Notes under the pieces: model-generated
Databases searched by the model: none
What the model was told of the DNA's origin: nothing
The model's input: the letters and a program-made list of their open reading frames with translations, nothing else
Shown: in pieces, positions 1 to 7,810 of the stretch
Numbering within the stretch: position 1 is the stretch's first letter
Layout of the letters: each line of letters starts with the position of its first letter
Assembly (NCBI GenBank): GCA_016212295.1
Contig: JACRGO010000089.1
Span: 1-21,064, forward strand
DNA length: 21,064 bases
From: Nitrospinota bacterium
Lineage (GTDB): Bacteria > Nitrospinota > Nitrospinia > JACRGO01
Direction: 5' to 3'
Position numbers and translations under genes: made by a program

Positions 1-111
1 AAAGGTGTCTCCAATGTCGCGCAAAAGATGAGGCAACTACACCGTAGCGCCAGGTTGGTCTTCGATTACCTGCGCATGACAAAAAACTCCTGCACCCTTA
101 ATGGCGTGTGA
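1..111 (+). other. possible 3' end of a coding frame cut by the window edge
   Basis: Frame 1 is open from the first base to a TGA at 109-111, giving about 36 basic residues that end in ...TKNSCTLNGV. The frame could be the C-terminus of a transposase or another protein entering from the left, but I recognise no family and a chance open frame of this length is common. Repeats follow directly downstream. Confidence 0.2.
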
Positions 112-149
112 GATATGGTAGAACAAATTTACCGTGGGGGAGTTTTTGG

Positions 150-236
150 CAAGGCAAAGGTTAAGGGCTAAGGGCAAAAGGCAAAGGGTTAATGGAAACT
201 GAAAACCGTTAACCGTTAACCGGCAACTGGAAACTT
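150..236. repeat. low-complexity tandem repeats
   Basis: The stretch is built from slightly varying short units: first AAGGCAAAGG/TTAAGGGCTAAGGGC, then GTTAACC twice in a row, then CAACTGGAAACTTG. It lies just past the 3' end of the amidotransferase gene. It belongs to the same class of degenerate intergenic repeats seen at several other junctions of this window. Confidence 0.55.
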
Positions 237-258
237 GTCACTCGCCACTAAAAACCTC

Positions 259-2118
259 CTACCCTTCAATATGGGTCCGGCGCCACAAATCAAAGAGGAA
301 GAGGGACCAGACCAATCGGAAGTCCGCGCTGCCCCTGGAGTAAAAATCGTCCAGCAGCCCTGCCACCGCGTGGTGATTGAAAATCCCGGCCCTCTTCACA
401 TTCTCCGCCGAAAGGTTTTTCATGATCCAGGGCTTCAATGGACCTTTCATCCACAAAGGAATGGGGAAACTGAATCCCATCTTCTTCCTTTCATGCGCCT
501 CCGGCGGGATCAGGTCCTTGATGGACTCGATAAATATCCTTTTTCCGTCCTTGAAGGAAGGGGGCATCTCCCCGGCCAAGTCCAGTATGTCCTCATCAAG
601 TAGCGGGAAGCGGACCTCCAGGGCGTGGGCCATTGCCATGACGTCAGAGTCCCGCAGCAGGGTGTTCTGCATATAGGTCTTCAGCTCCATGCAGGAGACC
701 GCCTCCCTGGGATCAAGCCCCTTCCTCGCCCCTGAGTAACAGGCAAGCAGTTCCTGGAAGGGAAACCGCTCCGGCGCTGGTCCGGCCAGGGACCTTTTAA
801 TCGAGTCCCCGGAAAAGACCATTCTCATGGCCCGGTAAGCGGCGGAAAAGGGGTCGGGCCCATTCAACACCTCCGGCAGCCTTCCGTTCAGTCCGAAGGC
901 CTCGGCCATGCCCTTTGCCAGCGAAAAGGCCCCGCGCCGGACGCCGTTGGGAAGAGAGAAGAGCGGCGTGGTCATGGAAAGGACCCGGTGCATCATCTGA
1001 AAGATATGGTATCCGAAAAAAAGCTCGTCTCCACCCAGGCCGGACAAGGCCACGGTGACGCGCTTTTTGGTGTATTTGGAAATAAGATAGGTGTTGAGGC
1101 CGTCGCCGGAAGGCTGGTCCATGGCGCGGATTATCAGCGGCAATTCCTCAATCAGGTCCCGCGCCGTGATCTCTATTTCGTTATGCCTGCTTGAATTTTT
1201 TTCCGCCACCTTGCGGGCGTATGGAAGTTCGTTGAATTCCCCTTCCGGGAAGCCGATGGAAAAGGTCTCGATATCCGTCCGGCCCAATTCGCGAAGTATG
1301 CCGGCTATGACGCTTGAGTCCACGCCTCCGCTCAGGAAAACCCCGACCGGGACGTCGCCCACCAGCATGGAGTCCACTGAATCGAAAAGGGATTTCCTCA
1401 ATCTCGTTTTATATTCCTCGAAGGAAGGCCCCTCCTTGCCGGAGCGGAATTTCATGTCCCAGTAGCAGCGGACCCGGATTCTTTTTCCATCGAAAATCAG
1501 ATAGTGGCCCGCCGGCAGGGTTTCGATCCCCTTGTATATTGTGTGGGGCGGGGCAACGGAGTTACACTCCAGAAAGGAAACCAGGCCGTTCGGGTCCAAT
1601 TCCTTGGGTAAGAAACCCGAAGCCAGGACCGCCCGCGCCTCTGAGGCGAAGATTACCGTATCCCCCCTTCTGGCAAAGTAGACAGGCTTGATCCCAAGCC
1701 TGTCCCTTGCCAGCATCAGTTGTTTCTTCCTGGAGTCCCATATCGCGAAGGCGAACTGGCCCTTCAATTTCTCCGGCGTCCCTTCCCCTTCCTCTTCATA
1801 CAGATGAAGAAGGACCTCGGTGTCTGATTGGGAAAGAAACCTGTGCCCCTTTTTCAAAAGCTCCTCGCGCAAGGGCCGGAAATTAAAGATAGTGCCGTTG
1901 AATACCACGGCAAGGCTTTTGTCCTCGTTGAACATCGGTTGATGGCCGTTTTGGCTCAGGTCGATGACGCTCAATCTCCTGTGGCCCAGGCCTGCGCCGT
2001 GGTCGAGGAAGAGGCCGGAGTCATCCGGTCCCCGGTGGGATTGGGCAACGTTCATCTTTTCCAGGGCCTCTTTACCCAGGTTCTTTCCCTTGCTGAAAAA
2101 TCCGCAGATGCCGCACAT
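259..2118 (-). CDS. asnB: asparagine synthetase B-type glutamine amidotransferase
   Basis: The 619-residue protein is a class II glutamine amidotransferase fused to an ATP-dependent synthetase. Family members move ammonia from glutamine to a beta-aspartyl-AMP (AsnB) or to a related carboxylate. The start is MCGICGFF, placing the nucleophilic Cys at position 2, and AAAGG lies about 7 bases upstream of this ATG. The glutaminase domain covers residues 1-200, with RRLS at 47-50 and SDTE at 98-101. The PP-loop SGGVDSS is at 263-269 and an SGLGGDE motif follows. One oddity is that the usual NGEIYN signature reads NGTIFN (74-79), replacing a Glu that contacts glutamine in E. coli AsnB. Many AsnB homologues sit in polysaccharide clusters and modify sugars or peptides, so asparagine as the product is not certain. 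No neighbour clarifies its role. Confidence 0.9.
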   Translation of the reverse strand: MCGICGFFSKGKNLGKEALEKMNVAQSHRGPDDSGLFLDHGAGLGHRRLSVIDLSQNGHQPMFNEDKSLAVVFNGTIFNFRPLREELLKKGHRFLSQSDTEVLLHLYEEEGEGTPEKLKGQFAFAIWDSRKKQLMLARDRLGIKPVYFARRGDTVIFASEARAVLASGFLPKELDPNGLVSFLECNSVAPPHTIYKGIETLPAGHYLIFDGKRIRVRCYWDMKFRSGKEGPSFEEYKTRLRKSLFDSVDSMLVGDVPVGVFLSGGVDSSVIAGILRELGRTDIETFSIGFPEGEFNELPYARKVAEKNSSRHNEIEITARDLIEELPLIIRAMDQPSGDGLNTYLISKYTKKRVTVALSGLGGDELFFGYHIFQMMHRVLSMTTPLFSLPNGVRRGAFSLAKGMAEAFGLNGRLPEVLNGPDPFSAAYRAMRMVFSGDSIKRSLAGPAPERFPFQELLACYSGARKGLDPREAVSCMELKTYMQNTLLRDSDVMAMAHALEVRFPLLDEDILDLAGEMPPSFKDGKRIFIESIKDLIPPEAHERKKMGFSFPIPLWMKGPLKPWIMKNLSAENVKRAGIFNHHAVAGLLDDFYSRGSADFRLVWSLFLFDLWRRTHIEG

Positions 2119-2133
2119 AATAAAACCTTTATA

Positions 2134-2230
2134 GTTATCAGTTATCAGGTTTCAGGGGGCAGTGGGACAAGGAGCCGCATATCTTTCCTGACGCCTGATC
2201 CCTGAAACCTGACTCCTGGTAACTGACAAC
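2134..2230. repeat. imperfect inverted repeat upstream of asnB
   Basis: The left arm starts GTTATCAGTTATCAGG and runs into TTTCAGGG near 2157. The right arm, from about 2200, reads CCCTGAAACCTGACTCCTGG and continues to GACAAC. The two are complementary apart from a small gap and a few mismatches, leaving a loop of about 40 bases. It lies in the divergent space between asnB and the methyltransferase gene, so it could also affect transcription. Confidence 0.6.
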
Positions 2231-2299
2231 TGTCCCCCGCACACTGTTTTCTAGTATAATCGCTTAGGAACATCTTTCGCCACTTGAATGTTTGAATAC

Positions 2300-2329
2300 A
2301 TCGAAATTTATTTTGTTTGCGGACACGCC
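2300..2329 (+). repeat. partial copy of the polA-flanking repeat
   Basis: ATCGAAATTTATTTT followed by GTTTGCGG matches 5855-5884 (ATCGAAATTTATTTTAGTTGCGG) with few changes. It overlaps the open frame upstream of the chosen ogt start, which is why I discount that upstream extension. Confidence 0.55.
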
Positions 2330-2335
2330 GCGCTT

Positions 2336-2869
2336 ATGCAAATCAACCATGCCGTTTTCACATCCGCGTTTGGAAAAATTTTCACCGCGTCCACGCCAAG
2401 TGGATTATGCCGGTTGCATATAATGGAGGAAGGGGCAAGCAGTGGAGAGGCATTGGAAGAGCTGGCGCTTAGCTATCCGAAGGCAGTGATCAACGGCGAG
2501 TCCAAGCTCTTGAGGGAGGTCCGGCAAGAGGTATTGGAATATCTGGCCGGACGGGGGAAAAAATTTTCCGCTCCGTTGGATCTTCAGGGGACTCCTTTTC
2601 AACTAGCCGTTTGGAAGGAGCTTATAGGAATTCCATACGGCGAGACACGCTCCTATGGCCAGATAGCGGCCAAGGCGGGAAGTCCAAAGGCGGCAAGGGC
2701 CGCGGGAATGGCATGTAACCGGAACCCCGTTGCCATAATAGTCCCCTGCCACAGAGTGGTGGGATCGGACGGCCGGTTGGTTGGTTACGCAGGAGGGCTG
2801 GAGATCAAGAGAAGGCTTCTGTATCTGGAGCAAGGATTGATGAACTTAACGCCCTTCTGGCGAAGTTAA
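2336..2869 (+). CDS. ogt: methylated-DNA--[protein]-cysteine S-methyltransferase
   Basis: This is a suicide DNA-repair enzyme that moves the alkyl group from O6-alkylguanine onto its own cysteine. The hallmark PCHRVVGSDG is present near the C-terminus with the acceptor Cys. It is preceded by the helix-turn-helix part (IPYGETRSYGQIAAKAG, then RAAGMACNRNP) and followed by LVGYAGGLEIKRRLL. I start at the ATG at 2336 (MQINHAVF), giving 177 residues, typical for Ogt/AdaB. The frame opens further upstream at 2288, but that part coincides with an interspersed repeat (2300-2329). Neither start has a good ribosome site. The C-terminus is also odd: the last nine residues, MNLTPFWRS, come from the repeat that begins at 2839. 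The family normally ends about where that repeat starts. Repair activity should survive both changes. Confidence 0.92.
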   Translation: MQINHAVFTSAFGKIFTASTPSGLCRLHIMEEGASSGEALEELALSYPKAVINGESKLLREVRQEVLEYLAGRGKKFSAPLDLQGTPFQLAVWKELIGIPYGETRSYGQIAAKAGSPKAARAAGMACNRNPVAIIVPCHRVVGSDGRLVGYAGGLEIKRRLLYLEQGLMNLTPFWRS

Positions 2870-3000
2870 TAGTCATTAGTCACGGGTCATTATGGTATCT
2901 TTCTGTTTATCAATGACTATTGACCAATGACTATTATCTGATGTCGCTAATATGCAACTGTTTGATTCATAAGCGGAAAAAATGGAAATTCCTATACTAT
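2839..3000 (+). repeat. interspersed repeat, copy A (left of polA)
   Basis: It begins GATGAACTTAACGCCCTT and passes through GTCATTAGTCA-type units and CTGATGTCGCTAATATGCAA. It then runs through GATTCATAAGCG and ends in AATGGAAATTCCTATACTAT. The same blocks occur in the same order at 5693-5880. The copy supplies the last nine codons of ogt and the first ATG in the polA frame (2982). Confidence 0.8.
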
Positions 3001-3008
3001 TAAAACCC

Positions 3009-5687
3009 ATGCCCCATAAAATCTTCCTTATAGACGGCAGTTCCTATATATTCCGGGCCTTTTATGCCATCCGGACCTCCCTTGCCAATTCAAAGGGAAC
3101 CCCCACCAACGCCGTCTACGGCTTCGCGCGGATGCTGCTGAAAGTCATCCGGGACGAACAACCGGACTACCTGGCCGTGGTTTTCGATTCCGGCGGGAAG
3201 ACGACCAGGCACGGATACTATCCGGAATACAAGGCCAACCGCGCCGCCATGCCTGAAGAACTTGCGCCGCAGATCCCATACATCCATGAGTTAGTGAAAT
3301 CATTCAACATCGGGGTCGTGTGCCTGGAGGGGGTCGAGGCGGATGACATCATCGGGACCCTCGCCGTGAAGTCGAGACAAGAAGGCTTCGACGTCACTAT
3401 AGTAAGCGGCGACAAGGACATGATGCAGCTTGTCGGGGACGGCGTCACCATGCTGGACACAATGAAGGATAAGAGGATAGGTCCGGCGGAGGTCAAGGAG
3501 AAGTTAGGCGTCGGCCCGGAAAAGGTCATAGACCTGATGGGCCTCATGGGGGATTCCTCTGACAACATTCCAGGCGTCCCGGGGATCGGCCCAAAGACCG
3601 CCCTGGAATTGGTCCTGGAATTCGGGGACATGGAAAACGCCATTGCCCATGCAGGGGAGATCAAGAAAAAAAGCGTCCGGGAAAAGCTTTCCCAATTCGC
3701 GGAACATGCGCGGCTTAGCAGGAGGCTCGTGACCATTGACACCGGCCTGGAACTGGCCGTGAGGCCGGAGGACCTGAAGAGACGGGAGGTTGACCGCGAG
3801 GCTGTGGCCCGGCTGTTCAAGGAGTTGGAGTTCTCCACCCTGCTTCAGGAATTATCGCTTGCCGCCTCGCCAGCGGAAAGGCCTGAAAAAAATTACCGGA
3901 CCATTTTCCTTTGGGAGGAATTGGAGGAGGTACTTAATAAAATAATAGAGGCTGGTTCCTTCGCCCTGGACCTCGAAACCACCAGCATCCGGCCCGTCTT
4001 CGCGAAGATAGTGGGGATATCCCTTTCCTTCCAGCCGCATCAGGCCTTTTACATCCCCCTGGCCCATGATTACTTAGGATGTCCACAACAGCTTGGCCGC
4101 GCGGCGGTGTTGAAGAAACTCAGGCCCGTTCTCGAAGATCCGGGAATAAATAAATTCGGACAAAATATCAAATACGAAAAAATCGTCCTCCGGAACGCTG
4201 GGATAGAATTGCGGGGAATAGACTTTGACACAATGATCGCCTCTTATCTCCTGGAGCCGAACAAGAGGAACCATAATCTGGACTCCCTGGCCCTGGAGTA
4301 CCTGGACCACAAGACCACCACCTACAAGGAAGTGGCTGGGACAGGGCAAAAGGAGGTCCCTTTTTCTCAAGTGTCCATACAGGCGGCCACTGATTATTCC
4401 TGCGAGGACGCTGACGTCACCTTCCTGCTCACTCAAAAGCTCCGGCCCATGCTCCGGTCCCAGGGCCTGGAGGAACTCTTCCGCGATATCGAGCTGCCCC
4501 TTTTGGAGGTGCTGGCGGAAATGGAAATGAACGGGGTCGGGATCGACAGCGGCCTTCTGCGCGAGATGTCAACGTGCCTTGAAACCCAGTTGAATCTGCT
4601 TACTGACCGCATACATAAAATCGCCGGAGAGGAATTCAACATCAACTCCCCCAAGCAACTGGCCCAAATCCTCTTCGAGAAACTCCAACTCCCTGCGCAA
4701 AGAAAGACCAAGAGCGGGTTTTCCACGGACGAAGAGGTGCTGGAAAGCCTGGCCGCGCGGCATGAACTTCCTGCGGAGGTATTGAATTACAGAAAGCTGA
4801 GCAAGCTGAAATCCACTTACGTTGACGCCTTGCCGGCGCTTGTCCATCCGGAAACCGGCCGGGTCCATACCTCCTTCAACCAGACTGTCGCGGCCACGGG
4901 ACGCCTCAGCAGCACGGACCCCAACGTGCAGAATATTCCGGTCCAGACCGAGATTGGAAGGGAGGTGCGAAAGGCGTTCGTGGCCGGGAAAGGGCATTTG
5001 ATCCTCTCGGCGGACTATTCCCAGGTGGAGCTGCGCCTCCTGGCCCATCTCTCGGAGGACGAGCACCTGATGGAGTCCTTCAAGGCCGGAGAGGACATCC
5101 ATTCAAGGACCGCCTCGGAGGTCTTTCACGTCCTCCCGGAAATGGTCACTCCTGAGATGAGACGGATGGCCAAGGCGGTTAATTTCGGAATCATTTACGG
5201 GATGTCCGCCTTCGGATTGGCAAAAGAGCTAGGGGTGGGCCAGAGGGAGGCCAGGGAGTTTATCGACAATTACTTCCGATTGTACAAGAAGGTCCAGAAT
5301 TTTATTGATACGACCGTTGAGAAGGCGCGCGCAACGGGTTTTGTTTCCACCATCATGGGAAGGAGGCGTGGCATCCCGGAGTTGGCCAGCCCGGTAAAGG
5401 GCCTGCGTGAATTCGGCGCAAGGATGGCTGTTAACACCCCTATTCAAGGGTCGGCCGCGGACCTGATAAAAATCGCGATGATCCGTATCCATAATCGGAT
5501 GAGGGAAGAACAGCTTCTGTCCAGGATGGTCCTACAGGTCCATGATGAACTGGTTTTCGAGGTCCCGGAACCGGAAAAGGATGTTATGATGGAGTTGGTT
5601 CGCAGGGAAATGGAGCAGGTCCATCCGCTGAAGGTCCCGTTGGTTGTTGACCTTCATTCCGGAGCGAATTGGGACGAGGCGCATTGA
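3009..5687 (+). CDS. polA: DNA polymerase I
   Basis: This is the full-length three-domain Pol I used in repair and RNA-primer removal. The N-terminal 5'-3' nuclease shows DGSSYIFRAFYAI, GVEADDIIGTLA, GDKDMMQLV and MGDSSDNIPGVPGIGPKTA. The middle 3'-5' exonuclease domain shows FALDLETTS (Exo I), GQNIKYEKIVL (Exo II) and YSCEDAD (Exo III). The polymerase domain has motif A (DYSQVELRLLAHLSED), motif B (RRMAKAVNFGIIYGMSAFG) and motif C (LQVHDELVFEV). I prefer the ATG at 3009 (MPHKIFLIDGSS, 892 residues), which matches the normal family N-terminus. The upstream ATG at 2982 lies inside a repeat and adds nine residues. The oddity is Glu in place of the Exo II metal-binding Asp (Asp424 of E. coli). 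The gene is flanked on both sides by copies of one repeat and has no operon partner. Confidence 0.97.
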   Translation: MPHKIFLIDGSSYIFRAFYAIRTSLANSKGTPTNAVYGFARMLLKVIRDEQPDYLAVVFDSGGKTTRHGYYPEYKANRAAMPEELAPQIPYIHELVKSFNIGVVCLEGVEADDIIGTLAVKSRQEGFDVTIVSGDKDMMQLVGDGVTMLDTMKDKRIGPAEVKEKLGVGPEKVIDLMGLMGDSSDNIPGVPGIGPKTALELVLEFGDMENAIAHAGEIKKKSVREKLSQFAEHARLSRRLVTIDTGLELAVRPEDLKRREVDREAVARLFKELEFSTLLQELSLAASPAERPEKNYRTIFLWEELEEVLNKIIEAGSFALDLETTSIRPVFAKIVGISLSFQPHQAFYIPLAHDYLGCPQQLGRAAVLKKLRPVLEDPGINKFGQNIKYEKIVLRNAGIELRGIDFDTMIASYLLEPNKRNHNLDSLALEYLDHKTTTYKEVAGTGQKEVPFSQVSIQAATDYSCEDADVTFLLTQKLRPMLRSQGLEELFRDIELPLLEVLAEMEMNGVGIDSGLLREMSTCLETQLNLLTDRIHKIAGEEFNINSPKQLAQILFEKLQLPAQRKTKSGFSTDEEVLESLAARHELPAEVLNYRKLSKLKSTYVDALPALVHPETGRVHTSFNQTVAATGRLSSTDPNVQNIPVQTEIGREVRKAFVAGKGHLILSADYSQVELRLLAHLSEDEHLMESFKAGEDIHSRTASEVFHVLPEMVTPEMRRMAKAVNFGIIYGMSAFGLAKELGVGQREAREFIDNYFRLYKKVQNFIDTTVEKARATGFVSTIMGRRRGIPELASPVKGLREFGARMAVNTPIQGSAADLIKIAMIRIHNRMREEQLLSRMVLQVHDELVFEVPEPEKDVMMELVRREMEQVHPLKVPLVVDLHSGANWDEAH

Positions 5688-5692
5688 TTGGG

Positions 5693-5880
5693 GATGAACT
5701 TAACGCCCTTAGGGCGGACTTTAAAGAGTCATTGGTCACTGGTCATTAGGGGGTCTTCCTGCTTATCAATGGCAAATGACTATTGACTATAACCTGATGT
5801 CGCTAATATGCAAGTCTTTGATTCATAAGCGATAAAAATGGAAATTCCTGTCCTATCGAAATTTATTTTAGTTGCGGCCA
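5693..5880 (+). repeat. interspersed repeat, copy B (right of polA)
   Basis: It starts a few bases after the polA stop with GATGAACTTAACGCCCTTAG. It then shows the same blocks as copy A: GTCATTGGTCA units, CTGATGTCGCTAATATGCAA, GATTCATAAGCG and AATGGAAATTCCT. It extends further with ATCGAAATTTATTTTAGTTGCGG, the block that also lies upstream of ogt. A small open frame starting in this repeat at 5838 is not a gene. Confidence 0.8.
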
Positions 5881-5949
5881 TGCGAGCGAAGAGTTATATT
5901 AATAACACGGGTTCCAATTTTTTTTTAATTATTTTTCAGGAGAAAAAAA

Positions 5950-6984
5950 ATGAAACGACTGCTTATATTGGCGTTGTTGGTCTTTTTGCCCGCCTCTCTT
6001 TACGCGGCCCAGGGGTTGGGAGACGGCATAGGAAAGGGCATGGGCGGCGTAGCATCCGGCGGCATCACCGCCAGCCAGGCCCTGTTCTCCCTGCAACTGC
6101 CCGGAAACTATTCCATATCCGGCAAGGTCACCGCTAACAAAAAACCTCTCAAGGGAGTGGCCCTTGTGCTCAACGGGAACGGGGTTTCAGAAGGGGCCTC
6201 GGACTCCAAGGGCGTTTATAAATTTTCCTCCCTCCCCAAGGCCAAGTACATCCTTACTCCGTCCCTCAAGGGATACAAGTTCGCCCCCAAGAGCAAGACC
6301 TTTGGAACCCTGAAAAAGAGCACAGCGTTTAACTTCACGGCAACCGGCTCTTCCAAAAAGGGCCTCGCCGGGCCGGAGGCCCATGCGCCGGCAGCGGCCC
6401 GCCAGAGCGCGGGGACCAACCAATGGCCTTATGGCTCCGCGGACGCGGACGGATATTACACCGTGGAGGGCCAAAAGATAAAATTCCTGGACAGCAGCGG
6501 CAACGGCGTCTACCCGGACCCGGATCATTACCCGGACCCGGACCATTATGAAGCCGCGGTGAATTCCGTATCCAGCATTGAAGTAAAAGTGGATGAGCCC
6601 GGCCACGGGGTTTCCGGGACCATAACCTCGAGGACCGGTCTCCCTGTCATATTCCCGCTCACTTACAGCGGAACGCTCAACGTTGATTCGGGCGGCATGA
6701 ACGGCGTTGTAACCTTCTCCGATTGTTCCATGGGCGCGGGGGCGGAATTCTTTTCCTCCTGCACCATGGCTGTGGATGGCACGGGCACTGATCCCACAGG
6801 CCAGTATTCCAGCCCCGTGTCCGGAACCATGACCGCGGTTAACGGGACTCTGCGCGGGACCATGACCCTCACCATGAGCATGGGGCCGTCCACGACCACG
6901 GCCACCATGGATATAACCATAAATCCTGATGGCACGGGGACTTATTCCAGCGACAATGCGCTCGTCGGGAGCGGGTCTTTCTGA
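5950..6984 (+). CDS. secreted protein with carboxypeptidase regulatory-like domain
   Basis: The 344-residue protein begins with a clean signal peptide (MKRLLILALLVFLPASLYAA). AGGAGA sits eight bases upstream of the ATG, a strong ribosome site that fixes the start. Residues about 55-135 form a carboxypeptidase-regulatory-like (CnaB/transthyretin-like) beta-sandwich: SISGKVTANKKPLKGVALVL, DSKGVYKFSSLPKAKY and a closing FNFTATG. A linker rich in Gly/Ala/Pro follows, then a DPDHY-PDPDHY duplication. The Ser/Thr/Gly-rich C-terminal part is dominated by short beta-strand patterns (GTMTAVNGTLRGTMTLTMSMG) and contains two Cys (FSDCSMG, SSCTMAV). That half has no family I recognise. The protein is probably exported to the periplasm or surface as a structural or carbohydrate-facing protein; I do not assign an activity. 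Confidence 0.8.
   Translation: MKRLLILALLVFLPASLYAAQGLGDGIGKGMGGVASGGITASQALFSLQLPGNYSISGKVTANKKPLKGVALVLNGNGVSEGASDSKGVYKFSSLPKAKYILTPSLKGYKFAPKSKTFGTLKKSTAFNFTATGSSKKGLAGPEAHAPAAARQSAGTNQWPYGSADADGYYTVEGQKIKFLDSSGNGVYPDPDHYPDPDHYEAAVNSVSSIEVKVDEPGHGVSGTITSRTGLPVIFPLTYSGTLNVDSGGMNGVVTFSDCSMGAGAEFFSSCTMAVDGTGTDPTGQYSSPVSGTMTAVNGTLRGTMTLTMSMGPSTTTATMDITINPDGTGTYSSDNALVGSGSF
6514..6549 (+). repeat. 18-bp tandem duplication inside the secreted protein gene
   Basis: Two consecutive 18-base units, TACCCGGACCCGGATCAT and TACCCGGACCCGGACCAT, differ at one base. They encode YPDPDH twice. The Asp-rich repeat could bind a divalent cation, but that is inference. Confidence 0.8.
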
Positions 6985-6995
6985 CCCGGTCCCGA
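6965..6995. terminator. hairpin at a convergent gene junction
   Basis: TCGGGAGCGGGTC (6965-6977), a five-base TTTCT loop and GACCCGGTCCCGA (6983-6995) form a 13-bp stem with one mismatch. It spans the TGA of the secreted protein gene and stops two bases before the TAG of the opposing fliL-like gene. It probably acts as a shared terminator or mRNA-end stabiliser in both directions. There is no clear T-run after it, so factor-independent termination is uncertain. Confidence 0.55.
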
Positions 6996-6997
6996 TG

Positions 6998-7621
6998 CTA
7001 CTGAATTATATACTCGAGAAAAAGCACCTTCTTGACCGAGCCGCTTTGCAAATTCCTGTTGACCAATAGCTTCAGGTCCTTTTCCAGCAACTCCATATTC
7101 GCCTGGCCGCTTAAATTAGCGGAGGATTTCTCGCTCAGATAGAAAAACATGGCCTCCCTTATGCTGGGCAGGAATTTGTCCAGTTCAACGGAAACCTTGT
7201 CCGAGCTGAGTTCCATGGATATAACGAGGGAGAGGAATTTTTCTTCTTCCTTGTCTTTCAGGGGAACGAAGAAGCGGCTCATTTCGTATGTAAGTATCTG
7301 AGGTATTTGCGCTAATCGCTCCTCTTGCTTTTTCAATTCCTCCTGTTTCAGCCTCTCCTCCTCCGCCAGCCTGGCCTGTTTTTTGAGATAGGAAGAAACC
7401 CCGAAACCGATTCCACCAAGAACAAGAAGGATTGGAAGTATAATAAGGCCTAGCTTAAGAACGGATGGGTGGATGAAAGGCTTCTTTTCCTTTTTTTCCC
7501 CTTCCTCGGCCGCCGCGCCTTCTTTCGGAGAAGGAGGAGGGGCTTCTTCCGCTTTAGGCGGAGGCGCCATTTCCTCGTCGACTACATCGATGTCCAGTTC
7601 TGTTTTTCTCTTTTTTGCCAT
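6998..7621 (-). CDS. fliL: FliL-like flagellar basal-body-associated membrane protein
   Basis: The 207-residue protein has an acidic, Pro-rich cytoplasmic N-terminus (residues 1-50, PPPKAEEAPPPSP). One membrane segment follows (about 54-76, LKLGLIILPILLVLGGIGFG), then a charged coiled coil (LAEEERLKQEELKKQEERLA). The C-terminal periplasmic FliL domain runs from YEMSRFFVPLKD to VKKVLFLEYIIQ. FliL binds the flagellar stator and supports torque, and its fold is related to stomatin/prohibitin domains. The conserved end (a long helix, then a short strand such as VLFLEYIIQ) is present. No flagellar gene is nearby, so the protein is either a detached FliL or a FliL-domain paralogue with another membrane partner. 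The ATG at 7621 has no good ribosome site, and a piece of the polA-flanking repeat lies immediately upstream. Confidence 0.78.
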   Translation of the reverse strand: MAKKRKTELDIDVVDEEMAPPPKAEEAPPPSPKEGAAAEEGEKKEKKPFIHPSVLKLGLIILPILLVLGGIGFGVSSYLKKQARLAEEERLKQEELKKQEERLAQIPQILTYEMSRFFVPLKDKEEEKFLSLVISMELSSDKVSVELDKFLPSIREAMFFYLSEKSSANLSGQANMELLEKDLKLLVNRNLQSGSVKKVLFLEYIIQ

Positions 7622-7628
7622 TGGGATA

Positions 7629-7650
7629 ATAGTATAGGAATTTCCATTTT
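7629..7650 (-). repeat. inverted 22-bp match to the end of repeat copy A
   Basis: Read on the minus strand, this segment is identical to 2979-3000 (AAATGGAAATTCCTATACTA plus one base at each end). It lies just upstream of the fliL-like start, so the block again sits next to a gene start. A looser relative in direct orientation is at 7785-7807. Confidence 0.75.
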
Positions 7651-7679
7651 AAATCTTTAAAAATCAAATAGATATATGA

Positions 7680-7780
7680 ATCACACCCCCCTTGATCCCC
7701 CCTTGCCAGGGGGGAATTTTGTAGATATTCACCGCCATGGTGGAATTTTTGAGCTATTCCCCCTTTAAAAAGGGGGCTAA
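7680..7780. repeat. CCCCCTT/AAGGGGG palindromic repeat
   Basis: The stretch holds CCCCCCTTGCCAGGGGGG, a short palindrome CACCGCCATGGTGG and then CCCCCTTTAAAAAGGGGG. It resembles the G/C-run palindromes inside the larger repeats at 12139-12264 and 20898-21064, but is not an identical copy. Confidence 0.55.
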
Positions 7781-7810
7781 GTTCAAAAAATAGAAATTTC
7801 GATACTAAAT

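Noticed and set aside
2288-2335. Upstream extension of the ogt frame
   Set aside because: It overlaps an interspersed repeat found elsewhere and adds residues not typical of the family.
3218-3838. Minus-strand open frame of 206 codons within polA
   Set aside because: It is antisense to the polA nuclease domain, with low-complexity Ser-rich translation and no family signature.
5838-6137. Open frame starting MEIPVLSKF
   Set aside because: It begins inside repeat copy B and then runs out of frame through the secreted-protein gene.
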